Assembly: GCF_001656035.1 (NCBI RefSeq) | Contig: NZ_CP010029.1 | Span: forward strand, 3,656,074 to 3,720,073 | Source: Yersinia entomophaga | GTDB lineage: Bacteria; Pseudomonadota; Gammaproteobacteria; Enterobacterales; Enterobacteriaceae | DNA length: 64,000 bases | Reading direction: 5' to 3' | Shown here: one piece after another, positions 37,287 to 46,255 of the stretch | Layout: each line of letters begins with the position of its first letter | Position numbering within the stretch: position 1 is the first letter of the stretch | Notes under the pieces: generated by a model | What the model was told of the DNA's origin: nothing | Database searches by the model: none | The model's input: only the letters and a program-made list of their open reading frames with translations | Position numbers and translations under genes: made by a program

Positions 37287-38501
37287 TTACTGATGGTATG
37301 TCTCTAGGAACCGGCCTAGCTTCCCGACCGCCATTTCTAACTCATCTACGCGCGGTAAGGTCACGATGCGCACGTGATCAGGGTACGGCCAGTTGAAGGC
37401 ACTGCCTTGTACCAGTAACACTTTTTCTTGCAACAGCAAATCCAGCACTAGCTTCTGATCGTCTTTCAGATTGAAACGCTTGGCGTCGATACGCGGGAAC
37501 ATATACAGCGCACCGCGAGGCTTCACACAGGAAACCCCAGGGATCTGATTGATCAATTCCCAGGCGCGATCCCGCTGTTCATACAAACGACCGCCGGGCT
37601 GAATAAACTCACTGATGCTCTGATAACCTCCCAGAGCTGTCTGAATGGCGTGCTGCATCGGCACGTTGGCACATAAACGCATCGAAGCCAGCATTTCTAG
37701 GCCTTCAATATAACCTTTAGCGTGCTTCTTCGGCCCGTTAAGCACCATCCAGCCCTGACGGAAACCGGCTACGCGGTAAGTCTTGGACAAACCGTTAAAG
37801 GTCACGGTCAGCAAATCCGGTGCTAATGCAGCAATCGAATGGTGCTGCGCATCGTCATACAAAATTTTGTCATAGATTTCATCGGCAAAAATGATCAAAT
37901 CATTCTGGCGGGCAATCTCAACAATCTCCAGCAACAGCTCTTTGCTGTATACCGCGCCGGTTGGGTTGTTCGGGTTGATAATCACAATGCCGCGAGTGCG
38001 CGGAGTGATTTTGCTACGAATATCATCCAGATCGGGGAACCAGTCAGATTCCTCATCACACATATAGTGCACGGCTTTACCGCTGGACAGGGAAACAGCC
38101 GCGGTCCACAGCGGGTAATCCGGCGCCGGTACCAGCATTTCGTCGCCAATATTTAGCAAGGCTTGCATGGATTGCACAATCAGCTCGGAAACGCCGTTGC
38201 CGATGTAAATGTCCTCCACCGTCAGATCGCGCATATCCCGCGCCTGATAGTGCTGCATGATGGCTTTGCGCGCTGAGTATAGGCCTTTGGAGTCGCAATA
38301 GCCTTGCGCCGTGGGCAGGTTACGAATGACGTCTACCAGAATTTCATCCGGTGCGTCGAAACCAAACGGGGCAGGATTGCCGATGTTCAGTTTCAGAACC
38401 TTATTACCTTCTTCTTCAAGACGCTTAGCTTCTTTTAGCACCGGGCCACGAATGTCGTAACAGACGTTGTCCAGTTTGCTGGATTTTTCAATGGGGGACA
38501 T
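37287..38501 (-). CDS. alaA: Alanine transaminase AlaA
   Basis: This class I/II aminotransferase makes alanine from pyruvate and glutamate. It has 404 residues from MSPIEKSSKLDNVC (38501), the family start; the frame extends to 38549. The PLP lysine is K240 in NGLSKTYR, and NPNNPTGAVYS and ADEIYDKILYDD are conserved. It is divergent from lrhA, as in E. coli. Confidence 0.97.
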   Translation of the reverse strand: MSPIEKSSKLDNVCYDIRGPVLKEAKRLEEEGNKVLKLNIGNPAPFGFDAPDEILVDVIRNLPTAQGYCDSKGLYSARKAIMQHYQARDMRDLTVEDIYIGNGVSELIVQSMQALLNIGDEMLVPAPDYPLWTAAVSLSSGKAVHYMCDEESDWFPDLDDIRSKITPRTRGIVIINPNNPTGAVYSKELLLEIVEIARQNDLIIFADEIYDKILYDDAQHHSIAALAPDLLTVTFNGLSKTYRVAGFRQGWMVLNGPKKHAKGYIEGLEMLASMRLCANVPMQHAIQTALGGYQSISEFIQPGGRLYEQRDRAWELINQIPGVSCVKPRGALYMFPRIDAKRFNLKDDQKLVLDLLLQEKVLLVQGSAFNWPYPDHVRIVTLPRVDELEMAVGKLGRFLETYHQ

Positions 38502-39377
38502 AAAACAGAGCCTTTTCACTGGTAAAAGCGTGTCCTGTTCCTGGAACACGGCAAGGTGTTCAATGTACTCCGCTGCCGCACATTTTTGAAGTTCTATACA
38601 TCGCTTTACTGCAAATGTTTATCGAGGGTAACTGACTTATCATTTTTCCTGTTTCATTCATCATAAAAATCTTAATGATTAGATAAAATGAAGTGTTTGC
38701 TGTCTATTTTCTGATCGAAATGACGTGTTTCGGCGATAAAGCAACCGGTAACGCATAATATTCATCCAGCAATACTTATCAACTTAACGCGTTCCCTTAC
38801 TATTTTTACAATAAAATATTGGCCAATTTCTTTTATATAATAAGTTGATAGCTAAATATTCATGTTTTTATCATACATATTGTAGATGCCAGTCTAAAAA
38901 TGGCAGGGAAGCTAAAAACTATAAATAGGAAAACTATTAAGAACATTTAATGTAAGGGATTCATTCTCGCACTTTAGTAGAAAATCATTAGTTAAATCTT
39001 TTTGAAAAGATAAACCACCATCTCGGTGATAAGTTGTTTTTTTATATATAAAATAAGCGGCCATTAAGGTGAATTTAATTAAAAACAGTACATTAGAAGC
39101 ATTAAATTTAGCGGCAAGAAATGGCGTTCCCCAGCATAAAAAATCTTCATTTATCGAAGATTTAGCGGTTTTTTGTGACGCTATTCATATAATTGGATGA
39201 CTGGTTGGGAAAAGATGTTTTTGAAAAAGAGATAAAGATAACGAAATATAAGTTATTTTTTTGCCCTACTCTAATGAGTGGGGTACTGTCATACTTAACA
39301 TTGTCTCATTTGATAATGTTGTTAGTTAAACACCAGGGTAGTTTGTAATTAGAATTCAAAAAAGTGAAGAATACACT
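38502..39377. other. Long AT-rich control region between alaA and lrhA
   Basis: This 876-bp gap is strongly AT-rich, with many TTTT/AAAA tracts, typical of H-NS-bound or heavily regulated regions. E. coli lrhA also has a very long upstream region. One short frame (GTG 39069 to TGA about 39200, MNLIKNSTLEALNLAARNGV...) could encode a 43-residue peptide but has no good ribosome site. A AAATCTTC/GAAGATTT hairpin lies near 39143-39164. Confidence 0.5.
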
Positions 39378-40304
39378 ATGACAAATGCAAATCGTCCGAT
39401 AATTAATCTCGACCTCGATCTGCTTAGAACCTTTGTCGCTGTTGCTGACCTGAATACTTTCGCCGCCGCTGCTGCCGCAGTATGTCGAACGCAATCAGCC
39501 GTTAGCCAACAGATGCAACGGTTAGAACAGTTGGTTGGTAAAGAGTTGTTTGCCCGCCATGGGCGCAACAAGTTACTTACTGAACATGGTCTCCAGTTAC
39601 TTGGCTATGCCAGAAAAATTTTGCGTTTTAACGATGAAGCTTGCACTTCTTTAATGTACAGCAATGTAGAAGGCGTGCTGACCATTGGTGCATCTGATGA
39701 TACCGCTGATACGCTGCTCCCTTTTCTTTTGAATCGGGTGGCAACGTTGTATCCGCGTTTAGCCATAGATGTGCGGGTCAAGCGTGGGCCGGAAATTGCT
39801 GAGATGCTGAGCAGTGGTGAAGTTGATTTAGCGATCACCACGGCAGCAGTTGAAAGTCTTCCCCATCTGATGTTGAGAACCTCCCCAACGCTGTGGTATT
39901 GCTCTGCGGACTATCAGTTTGTCCCTGGAGAGGCCATTCCGCTGGTGGTGATGAATGAGCCAAGTCCATTTCGTGACATGGCAATAGAGCATCTGACACA
40001 GGCTGGTATTCCGTGGCGCATTGCCTACGTTGCTTCTTCGCTTTCGGCCATTAGGGCGGCGGTGAGGGCAGGGTTAGGTGTGACCGCCAGACCTATCGAA
40101 ATGATGAGTCCGGACCTGCGGGTATTAGGCGAAACAGAAGGATTACCTCGGTTGCCTGAAACCCATTATGCGCTGTGCAAAGATGATGCATGTGAAAATG
40201 AGTTAGCATTGGCGATTTTTAGTGCCTTGCAAAATGGTTATCAGCCTTCATTGCTGACCGGAACAGAACCATCCCAGGGTTCCGAATTGTATATCGATAA
40301 TTAA
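39378..40304 (+). CDS. lrhA: LysR-type regulator LrhA (RovM in Yersinia)
   Basis: This 308-residue protein has an N-terminal winged helix-turn-helix (about 14-75, [25 protein letters not shown].. [11 protein letters not shown]) and a LysR effector domain. LrhA/HexA/RovM homologues repress flhDC and motility, control adhesion and virulence genes, and RovM represses rovA in Yersinia. Position between alaA and nuoA is conserved. A clear terminator follows. Confidence 0.95.
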   Translation: MTNANRPIINLDLDLLRTFVAVADLNTFAAAAAAVCRTQSAVSQQMQRLEQLVGKELFARHGRNKLLTEHGLQLLGYARKILRFNDEACTSLMYSNVEGVLTIGASDDTADTLLPFLLNRVATLYPRLAIDVRVKRGPEIAEMLSSGEVDLAITTAAVESLPHLMLRTSPTLWYCSADYQFVPGEAIPLVVMNEPSPFRDMAIEHLTQAGIPWRIAYVASSLSAIRAAVRAGLGVTARPIEMMSPDLRVLGETEGLPRLPETHYALCKDDACENELALAIFSALQNGYQPSLLTGTEPSQGSELYIDN

Positions 40305-40334
40305 TAAGAATTATTTAACATCTAGTGTTTCGTT

Positions 40335-40361
40335 AATCCCCTGTTTAAACAGGGGATTTTT
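40335..40361 (+). terminator. Terminator of lrhA
   Basis: AATCCCCTGTTT (40335-40346) and AAACAGGGGATT (40347-40358) form a perfect palindrome followed by TTT, 30 bp after the lrhA stop. Confidence 0.85.
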
Positions 40362-40996
40362 CGTTTCTAAGACAGTAAAAACCTATTTATTACCGTTTTG
40401 TTGATATTTCGTGACTAAAGGCGCGTTTCCCACACTTATTTTGGGGTATAGCCCAAGACAGTCAGGCTGCAGTCTAGACTGATATCCATATAGCTCCCCG
40501 CAGTATTTTTTTTCTTTTCGTTAACACGTCTTCAATTGACTCAAAACGATGTTTCACTATTTTTAGTTTCAATAACAGCTTTTTATTTGTTAAGAAACTG
40601 CCTAATAACACTCAAAACGTGTTCTGGATCAAAAAAATACCCCTAGCTAGTGAGTGGAAGAACAGGTTATTCCTGCGACAATGGTATAGTAAAAACGAAA
40701 GATCCACGTTGCTTTATATGTGCATGATAGAACTCAACAAATGACTGACTCGATTTAGCTTTCGAGGTCGCACCAAATGTTAAGCAAGATCGTGCGTTTG
40801 TAAATTAATGTGTAGTTACTTTTGTCAAAGTTGACAAAAGGTTATTGAAAGGAGTAAAAAGCCCACAGTAAAACACTGGCTAAATAGTTGTAAAGACAGT
40901 GTCTTTGTGTGGTTATTATCCTTCCCTTGAATCGATGTGGTGCACAACTGCCGACACAAGAGCAGAACGTTCGACGCCACTTTTGATGAGTAAGCA
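40362..40996. other. Promoter region of the nuo operon
   Basis: This 635-bp region before nuoA has no gene. It is AT-rich with several TTTT tracts, and carries a 22-bp palindrome at 40819-40840 that contains a TTGACA box. GAGTAAGCA before 40997 supplies the nuoA ribosome site. Regulators known for nuo in E. coli (ArcA, NarL, Fis, IHF) may bind here, but I could not place their sites with confidence. Confidence 0.5.
40819..40840. promoter_or_regulatory. 22-bp palindrome upstream of nuoA
   Basis: CTTTTGTCAA (40819-40828) and TTGACAAAAG (40831-40840) are perfect inverted copies with a 2-base spacer. The right arm contains TTGACA, which could be a -35 box reading towards nuoA, 157 bp upstream. 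A repressor bound to the palindrome would block such a promoter. Confidence 0.5.
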
Positions 40997-41455
40997 ATGA
41001 GTATGTCAACAACCACTGAAGTTATCGCTCATCACTGGGCGTTCGCTGTATTCCTCATTGGCGCTATCGGGCTGTGCGGTTTCATGCTGCTAGGTGCGTT
41101 CTTCCTGGGTGGGAGAGCTCGGGCCCGTGCCAAAAACGTACCCTATGAGTCCGGTATCGACTCGGTTGGCTCTGCGCGTATGCGCCTGTCGGCCAAGTTC
41201 TATCTGGTCGCCATGTTCTTCGTTATTTTCGACGTTGAAGCCTTGTACCTGTATGCCTGGTCGATTTCCATTCGCGAAAGCGGCTGGATAGGTTTCATCG
41301 AAGCCACCATTTTCATTTTGGTGCTGCTGGCTGGTTTGGTTTATCTGGTGCGCATCGGTGCTCTGGATTGGACTCCTGGGCGGTCGAACCGCCGCGTGAG
41401 CAAACCGAGCACGGTCACAAATTCCAAAGGTATTCCGCCCGATTTGCGCCAATAA
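40997..41455 (+). CDS. nuoA: NADH-quinone oxidoreductase subunit A
   Basis: This 152-residue membrane subunit has three helices and the conserved loop [43 protein letters not shown]. It is close to the E. coli length with a few extra C-terminal residues. It is the first gene of the complete nuo operon. Confidence 0.97.
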   Translation: MSMSTTTEVIAHHWAFAVFLIGAIGLCGFMLLGAFFLGGRARARAKNVPYESGIDSVGSARMRLSAKFYLVAMFFVIFDVEALYLYAWSISIRESGWIGFIEATIFILVLLAGLVYLVRIGALDWTPGRSNRRVSKPSTVTNSKGIPPDLRQ

Positions 41456-41473
41456 ATACAGCGAGGCATTAAC

Positions 41474-42151
41474 ATGGACTATACGCTAACCCGCATAGAC
41501 CCCAACGGTGAAAATGACCGTTATCCCCTACAAACACAGGAAACCATCAGCGGCGATCCGCTCGAGCAAGACATCCATCGTAGCGTGTACATGGGTAAAC
41601 TTGAGCACGCGATGCATGACATGGTGAACTGGGGACGTAAAAACTCACTTTGGCCGTATAACTTCGGTCTTTCTTGCTGTTACGTAGAAATGGTGACCTC
41701 GTTTACCGCTGTGCATGACGTGGCGCGTTTCGGGGCTGAAGTATTGCGCGCCTCACCGCGTCAGGCTGACTTCATGGTGGTTGCAGGAACCTGCTTCACC
41801 AAGATGGCTCCGGTTATTCAGCGTTTGTACGAACAGATGCTTGAACCGAAATGGGTTATCTCAATGGGTGCCTGCGCCAACTCCGGCGGCATGTATGACA
41901 TTTACTCCGTGGTGCAGGGCGTAGATAAATTCCTGCCGGTGGATGTGTATATCCCAGGTTGCCCACCGCGTCCTGAAGCTTATATGCAAGCGCTGTTACT
42001 GTTGCAGGAATCCATTGGTAAAGAACGCCGCCCACTTTCCTGGGTTGTCGGCGATCAGGGCGTTTATCGCGCCAATATGCAGCCAGAACGCGAGCGTAAA
42101 CACGCTGAGCGTATTGCGGTCACTAACCTGCGTACTCCTGACGAGATTTGA
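41474..42151 (+). CDS. nuoB: NADH-quinone oxidoreductase subunit B (cluster N2)
   Basis: This 225-residue peripheral subunit holds the last iron-sulfur cluster N2 next to the quinone site. The tandem cysteines are C68-C69 (GLSCCYVEM), with further ligands in AGTCFTKM and PGCPPRPE. It starts 18 bp after nuoA. Confidence 0.97.
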   Translation: MDYTLTRIDPNGENDRYPLQTQETISGDPLEQDIHRSVYMGKLEHAMHDMVNWGRKNSLWPYNFGLSCCYVEMVTSFTAVHDVARFGAEVLRASPRQADFMVVAGTCFTKMAPVIQRLYEQMLEPKWVISMGACANSGGMYDIYSVVQGVDKFLPVDVYIPGCPPRPEAYMQALLLLQESIGKERRPLSWVVGDQGVYRANMQPERERKHAERIAVTNLRTPDEI

Positions 42152-42257
42152 TTCTGTCGATTTGACAGTCAATCTAGGTACGACAGCTAAATTCGCGGCG
42201 CACTGACCACGAAATGACCCCGGTAGTGATCAAAAAAGTTGTGGTGAAAAAAAAATT

Positions 42258-44054
42258 ATGACAGATCATACAACGACCGACAGCGCCCAGCCCGCATGGC
42301 AAACCCGCGATCATCTCGATGATCCGGTAATAGGTGAGTTGTCGAACCGTTTTGGGCCAGAGGCCTTTGTTGTTCAGGCGACCCGTACCGGCATGCCGGT
42401 AGTCTGGGTGAAGCGTGAACAATTGCTGGAAGTAATGTCGTTTTTAAGAAAACAGCCTAAGCCTTACGTTATGCTGTTCGATCTGCATGGGGTGGATGAG
42501 CGGTTGCGTACTCACCGCCAAGGTTTGCCTGATGCGGATTTCTCTGTTTTCTATCATTTGCTTTCTATTGAGCGTAACCGCGACATTATGCTGAAAGTGG
42601 CACTGTCTGAAAAAGACATGCACGTGTCCACAGCAACCAAGATTTTCCCGAATGCCAACTGGTATGAGCGGGAAACGTGGGAAATGTTCGGTATTACCTT
42701 TGATGGCCACCCGCATTTGACGCGCATTATGATGCCGCAAAGCTGGGAAGGTCATCCGCTGCGTAAAGACTACCCTGCTCGCGCCACGGAATTCGATCCC
42801 TTCGTGCTGACCAAGCAGAAAGAAGATATGGAGATGGAGTCTCTCACCTTCAAACCAGAAGATTGGGGTATGAAGCGTGGAACCGAAAATGAGGACTTCA
42901 TGTTTCTTAACCTCGGTCCTAACCATCCGTCTTCTCATGGTGCTTTCCGCATTGTATTGCAGCTGGATGGCGAAGAAATTGTCGATTGCGTGCCAGACGT
43001 GGGTTATCACCACCGCGGCGCGGAAAAGATGGGCGAGCGTCAATCCTGGCATAGCTACATTCCTTACACTGACCGTATCGAGTATCTCGGTGGCTGTGTA
43101 AACGAAATGCCGTATGTGCTGGCCGTTGAAAAACTGGCCGGGATTAAAGTGCCGGAGAAGGTTGATACCATCCGCGTGATGCTGTCTGAACTGTTCCGCA
43201 TCAACAGCCATCTGCTGTACATCAGTACCTTTATCCAGGACGTGGGTGCGATGACCCCGGTGTTCTTCGCCTTTACCGACCGTCAGAAAGTCTACGATGT
43301 GATTGAGGCGATTACCGGCTTCCGTATGCATCCAGCCTGGTTCCGTATTGGTGGCGTGGCTCACGATCTGCCACGCGGCTGGGAGCGTTTGCTGCGCGAT
43401 TTCCTTGACTGGATGCCCAAACGTCTGGATTCCTACGTCAAAGCTGCTTTGCAGAACAGTATCCTGAAAGGACGTTCAATTGGCGTTGCTGCATACAATT
43501 CCAAAGAAGCGTTGGATTGGGGCGTCACTGGTGCTGGCCTGCGTGCCACCGGTATCGATTTTGATGTGCGTAAATGGCGCCCGTATTCCGGTTATGAAAA
43601 CTTCGAATTCGAAGTGCCAATCGGTAATAACGGTGACTGCTATGACCGCGTAATGCTGAAAGTGGAAGAACTGCGTCAAAGCCTGCGAATTCTGGAGCAA
43701 TGTTATAAAAACATGCCAGAAGGTCCATTCAAAGCTGACCATCCGCTGACTACGCCGCCGCCGAAAGAACGTACGCTTCAACATATCGAAACGCTGATTA
43801 CTCACTTCCTGCAAGTTTCGTGGGGCCCGGTGATGCCAGCTAACGAGTCATTCCAGATGATTGAAGCGACCAAAGGGATCAACAGTTACTATCTGACCAG
43901 TGACGGCAGCACCATGAGCTATCGCACCCGGATACGTACCCCGAGCTATGCCCATTTGCAGCAGATCCCATCGGTAATCCGTGGCAGCCTGGTATCTGAC
44001 CTGATCGTCTATCTGGGCAGTATCGATTTTGTAATGTCTGATGTGGACCGCTAA
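42258..44054 (+). CDS. nuoC: NADH-quinone oxidoreductase fused subunit C/D
   Basis: This 598-residue fusion is the usual enterobacterial form of NuoC and NuoD. The N-terminal NuoC part (about 1-190) carries [16 protein letters not shown] and [16 protein letters not shown]. The NuoD part (about 205-598) starts [18 protein letters not shown] with [10 protein letters not shown], forming most of the quinone pocket. It starts 106 bp after nuoB; both domains are complete. Confidence 0.97.
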   Translation: MTDHTTTDSAQPAWQTRDHLDDPVIGELSNRFGPEAFVVQATRTGMPVVWVKREQLLEVMSFLRKQPKPYVMLFDLHGVDERLRTHRQGLPDADFSVFYHLLSIERNRDIMLKVALSEKDMHVSTATKIFPNANWYERETWEMFGITFDGHPHLTRIMMPQSWEGHPLRKDYPARATEFDPFVLTKQKEDMEMESLTFKPEDWGMKRGTENEDFMFLNLGPNHPSSHGAFRIVLQLDGEEIVDCVPDVGYHHRGAEKMGERQSWHSYIPYTDRIEYLGGCVNEMPYVLAVEKLAGIKVPEKVDTIRVMLSELFRINSHLLYISTFIQDVGAMTPVFFAFTDRQKVYDVIEAITGFRMHPAWFRIGGVAHDLPRGWERLLRDFLDWMPKRLDSYVKAALQNSILKGRSIGVAAYNSKEALDWGVTGAGLRATGIDFDVRKWRPYSGYENFEFEVPIGNNGDCYDRVMLKVEELRQSLRILEQCYKNMPEGPFKADHPLTTPPPKERTLQHIETLITHFLQVSWGPVMPANESFQMIEATKGINSYYLTSDGSTMSYRTRIRTPSYAHLQQIPSVIRGSLVSDLIVYLGSIDFVMSDVDR

Positions 44055-44056
44055 TT

Positions 44057-44653
44057 ATGAGTGATCAAAAAGAGACCCAGGATCATAAAGATCAACTTGA
44101 TGTGGTGAACCTGGCTGTCGATGCAGCGCAGTCTACTGCCGTTGAGCGCTCTGTCGCTGAACAGCCGGCCACCGCACAAGAAGCCTTTGAATTGAGCGCG
44201 GAAGAACGCGATGCCATCGAGCATGAAAAGCATCATTACGAAGATGCTCGTGCCGCGTCGATTGAAGCGCTGAAAATCGTACAGAAAAAACGCGGTTGGG
44301 TGCCAGACGGTGCGATTCACGCTATTGCTGAGGTGCTGGGTATTCCGGCTTCCGACGTTGAAGGCGTAGCCACTTTCTACAGCCAGATTTTCCGCCAGCC
44401 AGTTGGTCGCCATGTGATTCGTTACTGTGACAGCGTGGTTTGCCACATTACCGGTTATCAGGGCATTCAGGCGGCTATCGAGAAAAAGCTCAGCATCAAG
44501 CCGGGTCAGACCACTTTTGATGGTCGTTTCACGCTGCTGCCAACTTGCTGCTTGGGTAACTGTGACCGTGGTCCGACGATGATGATCGACGACGATACTC
44601 ACAGCTACCTGAAGCCTGAAGAAATTGAAAAGTTACTGGAGCAATATCCATGA
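44057..44653 (+). CDS. nuoE: NADH-quinone oxidoreductase subunit E with N-terminal extension
   Basis: This 198-residue subunit binds the [2Fe-2S] cluster N1a through C124, C129, C165 and C169. It is 32 residues longer than E. coli NuoE at the N-terminus; the extra part (residues about 1-40) is acidic, polar and probably disordered. The start codon lies 2 bases after nuoCD, which supports translation of the extension. It overlaps nuoF by 4 bp. Confidence 0.95.
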   Translation: MSDQKETQDHKDQLDVVNLAVDAAQSTAVERSVAEQPATAQEAFELSAEERDAIEHEKHHYEDARAASIEALKIVQKKRGWVPDGAIHAIAEVLGIPASDVEGVATFYSQIFRQPVGRHVIRYCDSVVCHITGYQGIQAAIEKKLSIKPGQTTFDGRFTLLPTCCLGNCDRGPTMMIDDDTHSYLKPEEIEKLLEQYP

Positions 44654-46017
44654 CAAATCCTTCAGGTTTTACTCGTGAAATTATCCGTACCCCGGAAATG
44701 CATCCGCTGACCTGGCGTTTGCGTGATGACAAACAGCCGGTATGGCTTGATGAGTACCGCAGCAAAAATGGCTATGTCGGAGCAGAAAAAGCCTTAAAAG
44801 GCATGGCTCCGCCGGACGTCGTCAATCTGGTCAAAGATGCGGGTCTGAAAGGGCGCGGCGGCGCAGGTTTCTCCACCGGTTTAAAGTGGAGCCTGATGCC
44901 GAAAGACGAAAGCATGAACATCCGTTACCTGCTGTGTAACGCCGATGAAATGGAGCCGGGCACCTATAAAGACCGTCTGCTGATGGAGCAATTGCCTCAT
45001 CTGCTGGTGGAAGGGATGCTGATCAGCGCCTTCGCGCTGAAAGCCTACCGGGGCTACATCTTCCTGCGTGGTGAATACATCGAAGCGGCGGTGCATTTGC
45101 GTCGCGCTATTGCCGAAGCGACCGAAGCCGGTTTGCTGGGCAAAAATATTATGGGCAGCGGTTTCGATTTCGAGCTGATTGTCCATACCGGTGCCGGTCG
45201 TTATATCTGCGGGGAAGAAACCGCGCTGATTAACTCACTGGAAGGCCGCCGCGCTAACCCACGTTCCAAGCCGCCTTTCCCTGCGTCTTCCGGCGTGTGG
45301 GGCAAACCGACCTGCGTCAACAATGTGGAAACCCTGTGTAACGTGCCGGCAATTTTGGAGCACGGCGTGGATTGGTATCAGGGAATCACCGCTGGCAAAA
45401 GTAACGATGCGGGTACCAAGCTGATGGGCTTCTCTGGTCGGGTGAAAAATCCGGGCCTATGGGAACTGCCGTTTGGTATTTCTGCTCGTGAAATTTTGGA
45501 AGATTACGCCGGTGGTATGCGTGACGGTTTGAAATTCAAAGCCTGGCAACCGGGCGGTGCGGGTACCGACTTCCTGACCGCCGATCATTTGGATCTGCCT
45601 ATGGATTTCGAAAACATCGGCAAAGCGGGCAGTCGTTTAGGTACGGCGTTGGCAATGGCGGTGGATCACGAAATCGGTATGGTTTCGCTGGTACGTAATC
45701 TGGAAGAGTTCTTTGCCCGTGAGTCATGCGGCTGGTGTACTCCGTGCCGTGACGGTCTGCCGTGGAGTGTCAAAATTCTGCGTGCGCTGGAACGTGGCGA
45801 AGGCCAACCGGGTGACATCGAAACGCTGGAACAGCTTTGCCGCTTCTTAGGGCCGGGTAAAACCTTCTGTGCTCACGCGCCGGGCGCGGTTGAACCACTA
45901 CAAAGCGCGATTAAATATTTCCGGGACGAATTTGAAGCCGGGATCGCGACTAAGGACTATGGCAATACCCGAGCCATAGCCGGTATTCAGCCTAACCTGT
46001 TAAAAGCGCGCTGGTAG
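44650..46017 (+). CDS. nuoF: NADH-quinone oxidoreductase subunit F (NADH/FMN site)
   Basis: This 455-residue subunit oxidises NADH. The FMN/NADH motif [13 protein letters not shown] is near residues 70-82, and the N3 [4Fe-4S] cluster is bound by C360, C363, C366 and C407 ([16 protein letters not shown]). It overlaps nuoE, and unlike the rest of the operon is followed by a 238-bp gap before nuoG. Confidence 0.97.
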   Translation: MTNPSGFTREIIRTPEMHPLTWRLRDDKQPVWLDEYRSKNGYVGAEKALKGMAPPDVVNLVKDAGLKGRGGAGFSTGLKWSLMPKDESMNIRYLLCNADEMEPGTYKDRLLMEQLPHLLVEGMLISAFALKAYRGYIFLRGEYIEAAVHLRRAIAEATEAGLLGKNIMGSGFDFELIVHTGAGRYICGEETALINSLEGRRANPRSKPPFPASSGVWGKPTCVNNVETLCNVPAILEHGVDWYQGITAGKSNDAGTKLMGFSGRVKNPGLWELPFGISAREILEDYAGGMRDGLKFKAWQPGGAGTDFLTADHLDLPMDFENIGKAGSRLGTALAMAVDHEIGMVSLVRNLEEFFARESCGWCTPCRDGLPWSVKILRALERGEGQPGDIETLEQLCRFLGPGKTFCAHAPGAVEPLQSAIKYFRDEFEAGIATKDYGNTRAIAGIQPNLLKARW

Positions 46018-46019
46018 CA

Positions 46020-46091
46020 CTGATGCCCTTGCTATCTATAAATCGTTATAAGTAGCAAACAGTTATAAGCAGCAAGGGTCAGAATTTTTTG
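46020..46091 (+). terminator. Terminator-like hairpin inside the nuo operon
   Basis: CTGA-(TG)-CCCTTGCT (46020-46033) pairs with AGCAAGGG-TCAG (46071-46082), with only a 2-base bulge, and is followed by AA then six T (46085-46090). It starts 3 bp after the nuoF stop. The loop has two copies of GTTATAAG-AGCAA-like sequence. It could attenuate transcription into nuoG-N. Confidence 0.6.
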
Positions 46092-46115
46092 ATTAACGCT
46101 TGTAAAAAGAACGGT

Positions 46116-46219
46116 TTCAAGGTCGTCGTGAGCGACGGTCAAACGAGGCAGAAATCAGTAAGAAAGAGCATTTCGGGCTGATTTTTGACGAAGTATCACC
46201 GAGCGCAACAGACCTTGAA
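46116..46219. repeat. Nested inverted-repeat element in the nuoF-nuoG gap
   Basis: Outer arms TTCAAGGTC (46116-46124) and GACCTTGAA (46211-46219) and inner arms AAATCAG (46152-46158) and CTGATTT (46178-46184) make a foldable ~104-bp unit. A small GTCG/CGAC hairpin lies in the left part. The size and nested symmetry resemble small enterobacterial palindromic elements (ERIC- or YPAL-like), but the sequence is not ERIC as I know it. Confidence 0.5.
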
Positions 46220-46255
46220 TGTGTTCTGACGCAAGCCACTTGGAAGCATGCTGAT

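Noticed and set aside
42444..43364. 306-codon - strand frame opposite nuoCD
   Set aside because: Shadow of nuoCD codon usage; His-rich low-complexity product typical of antisense frames.
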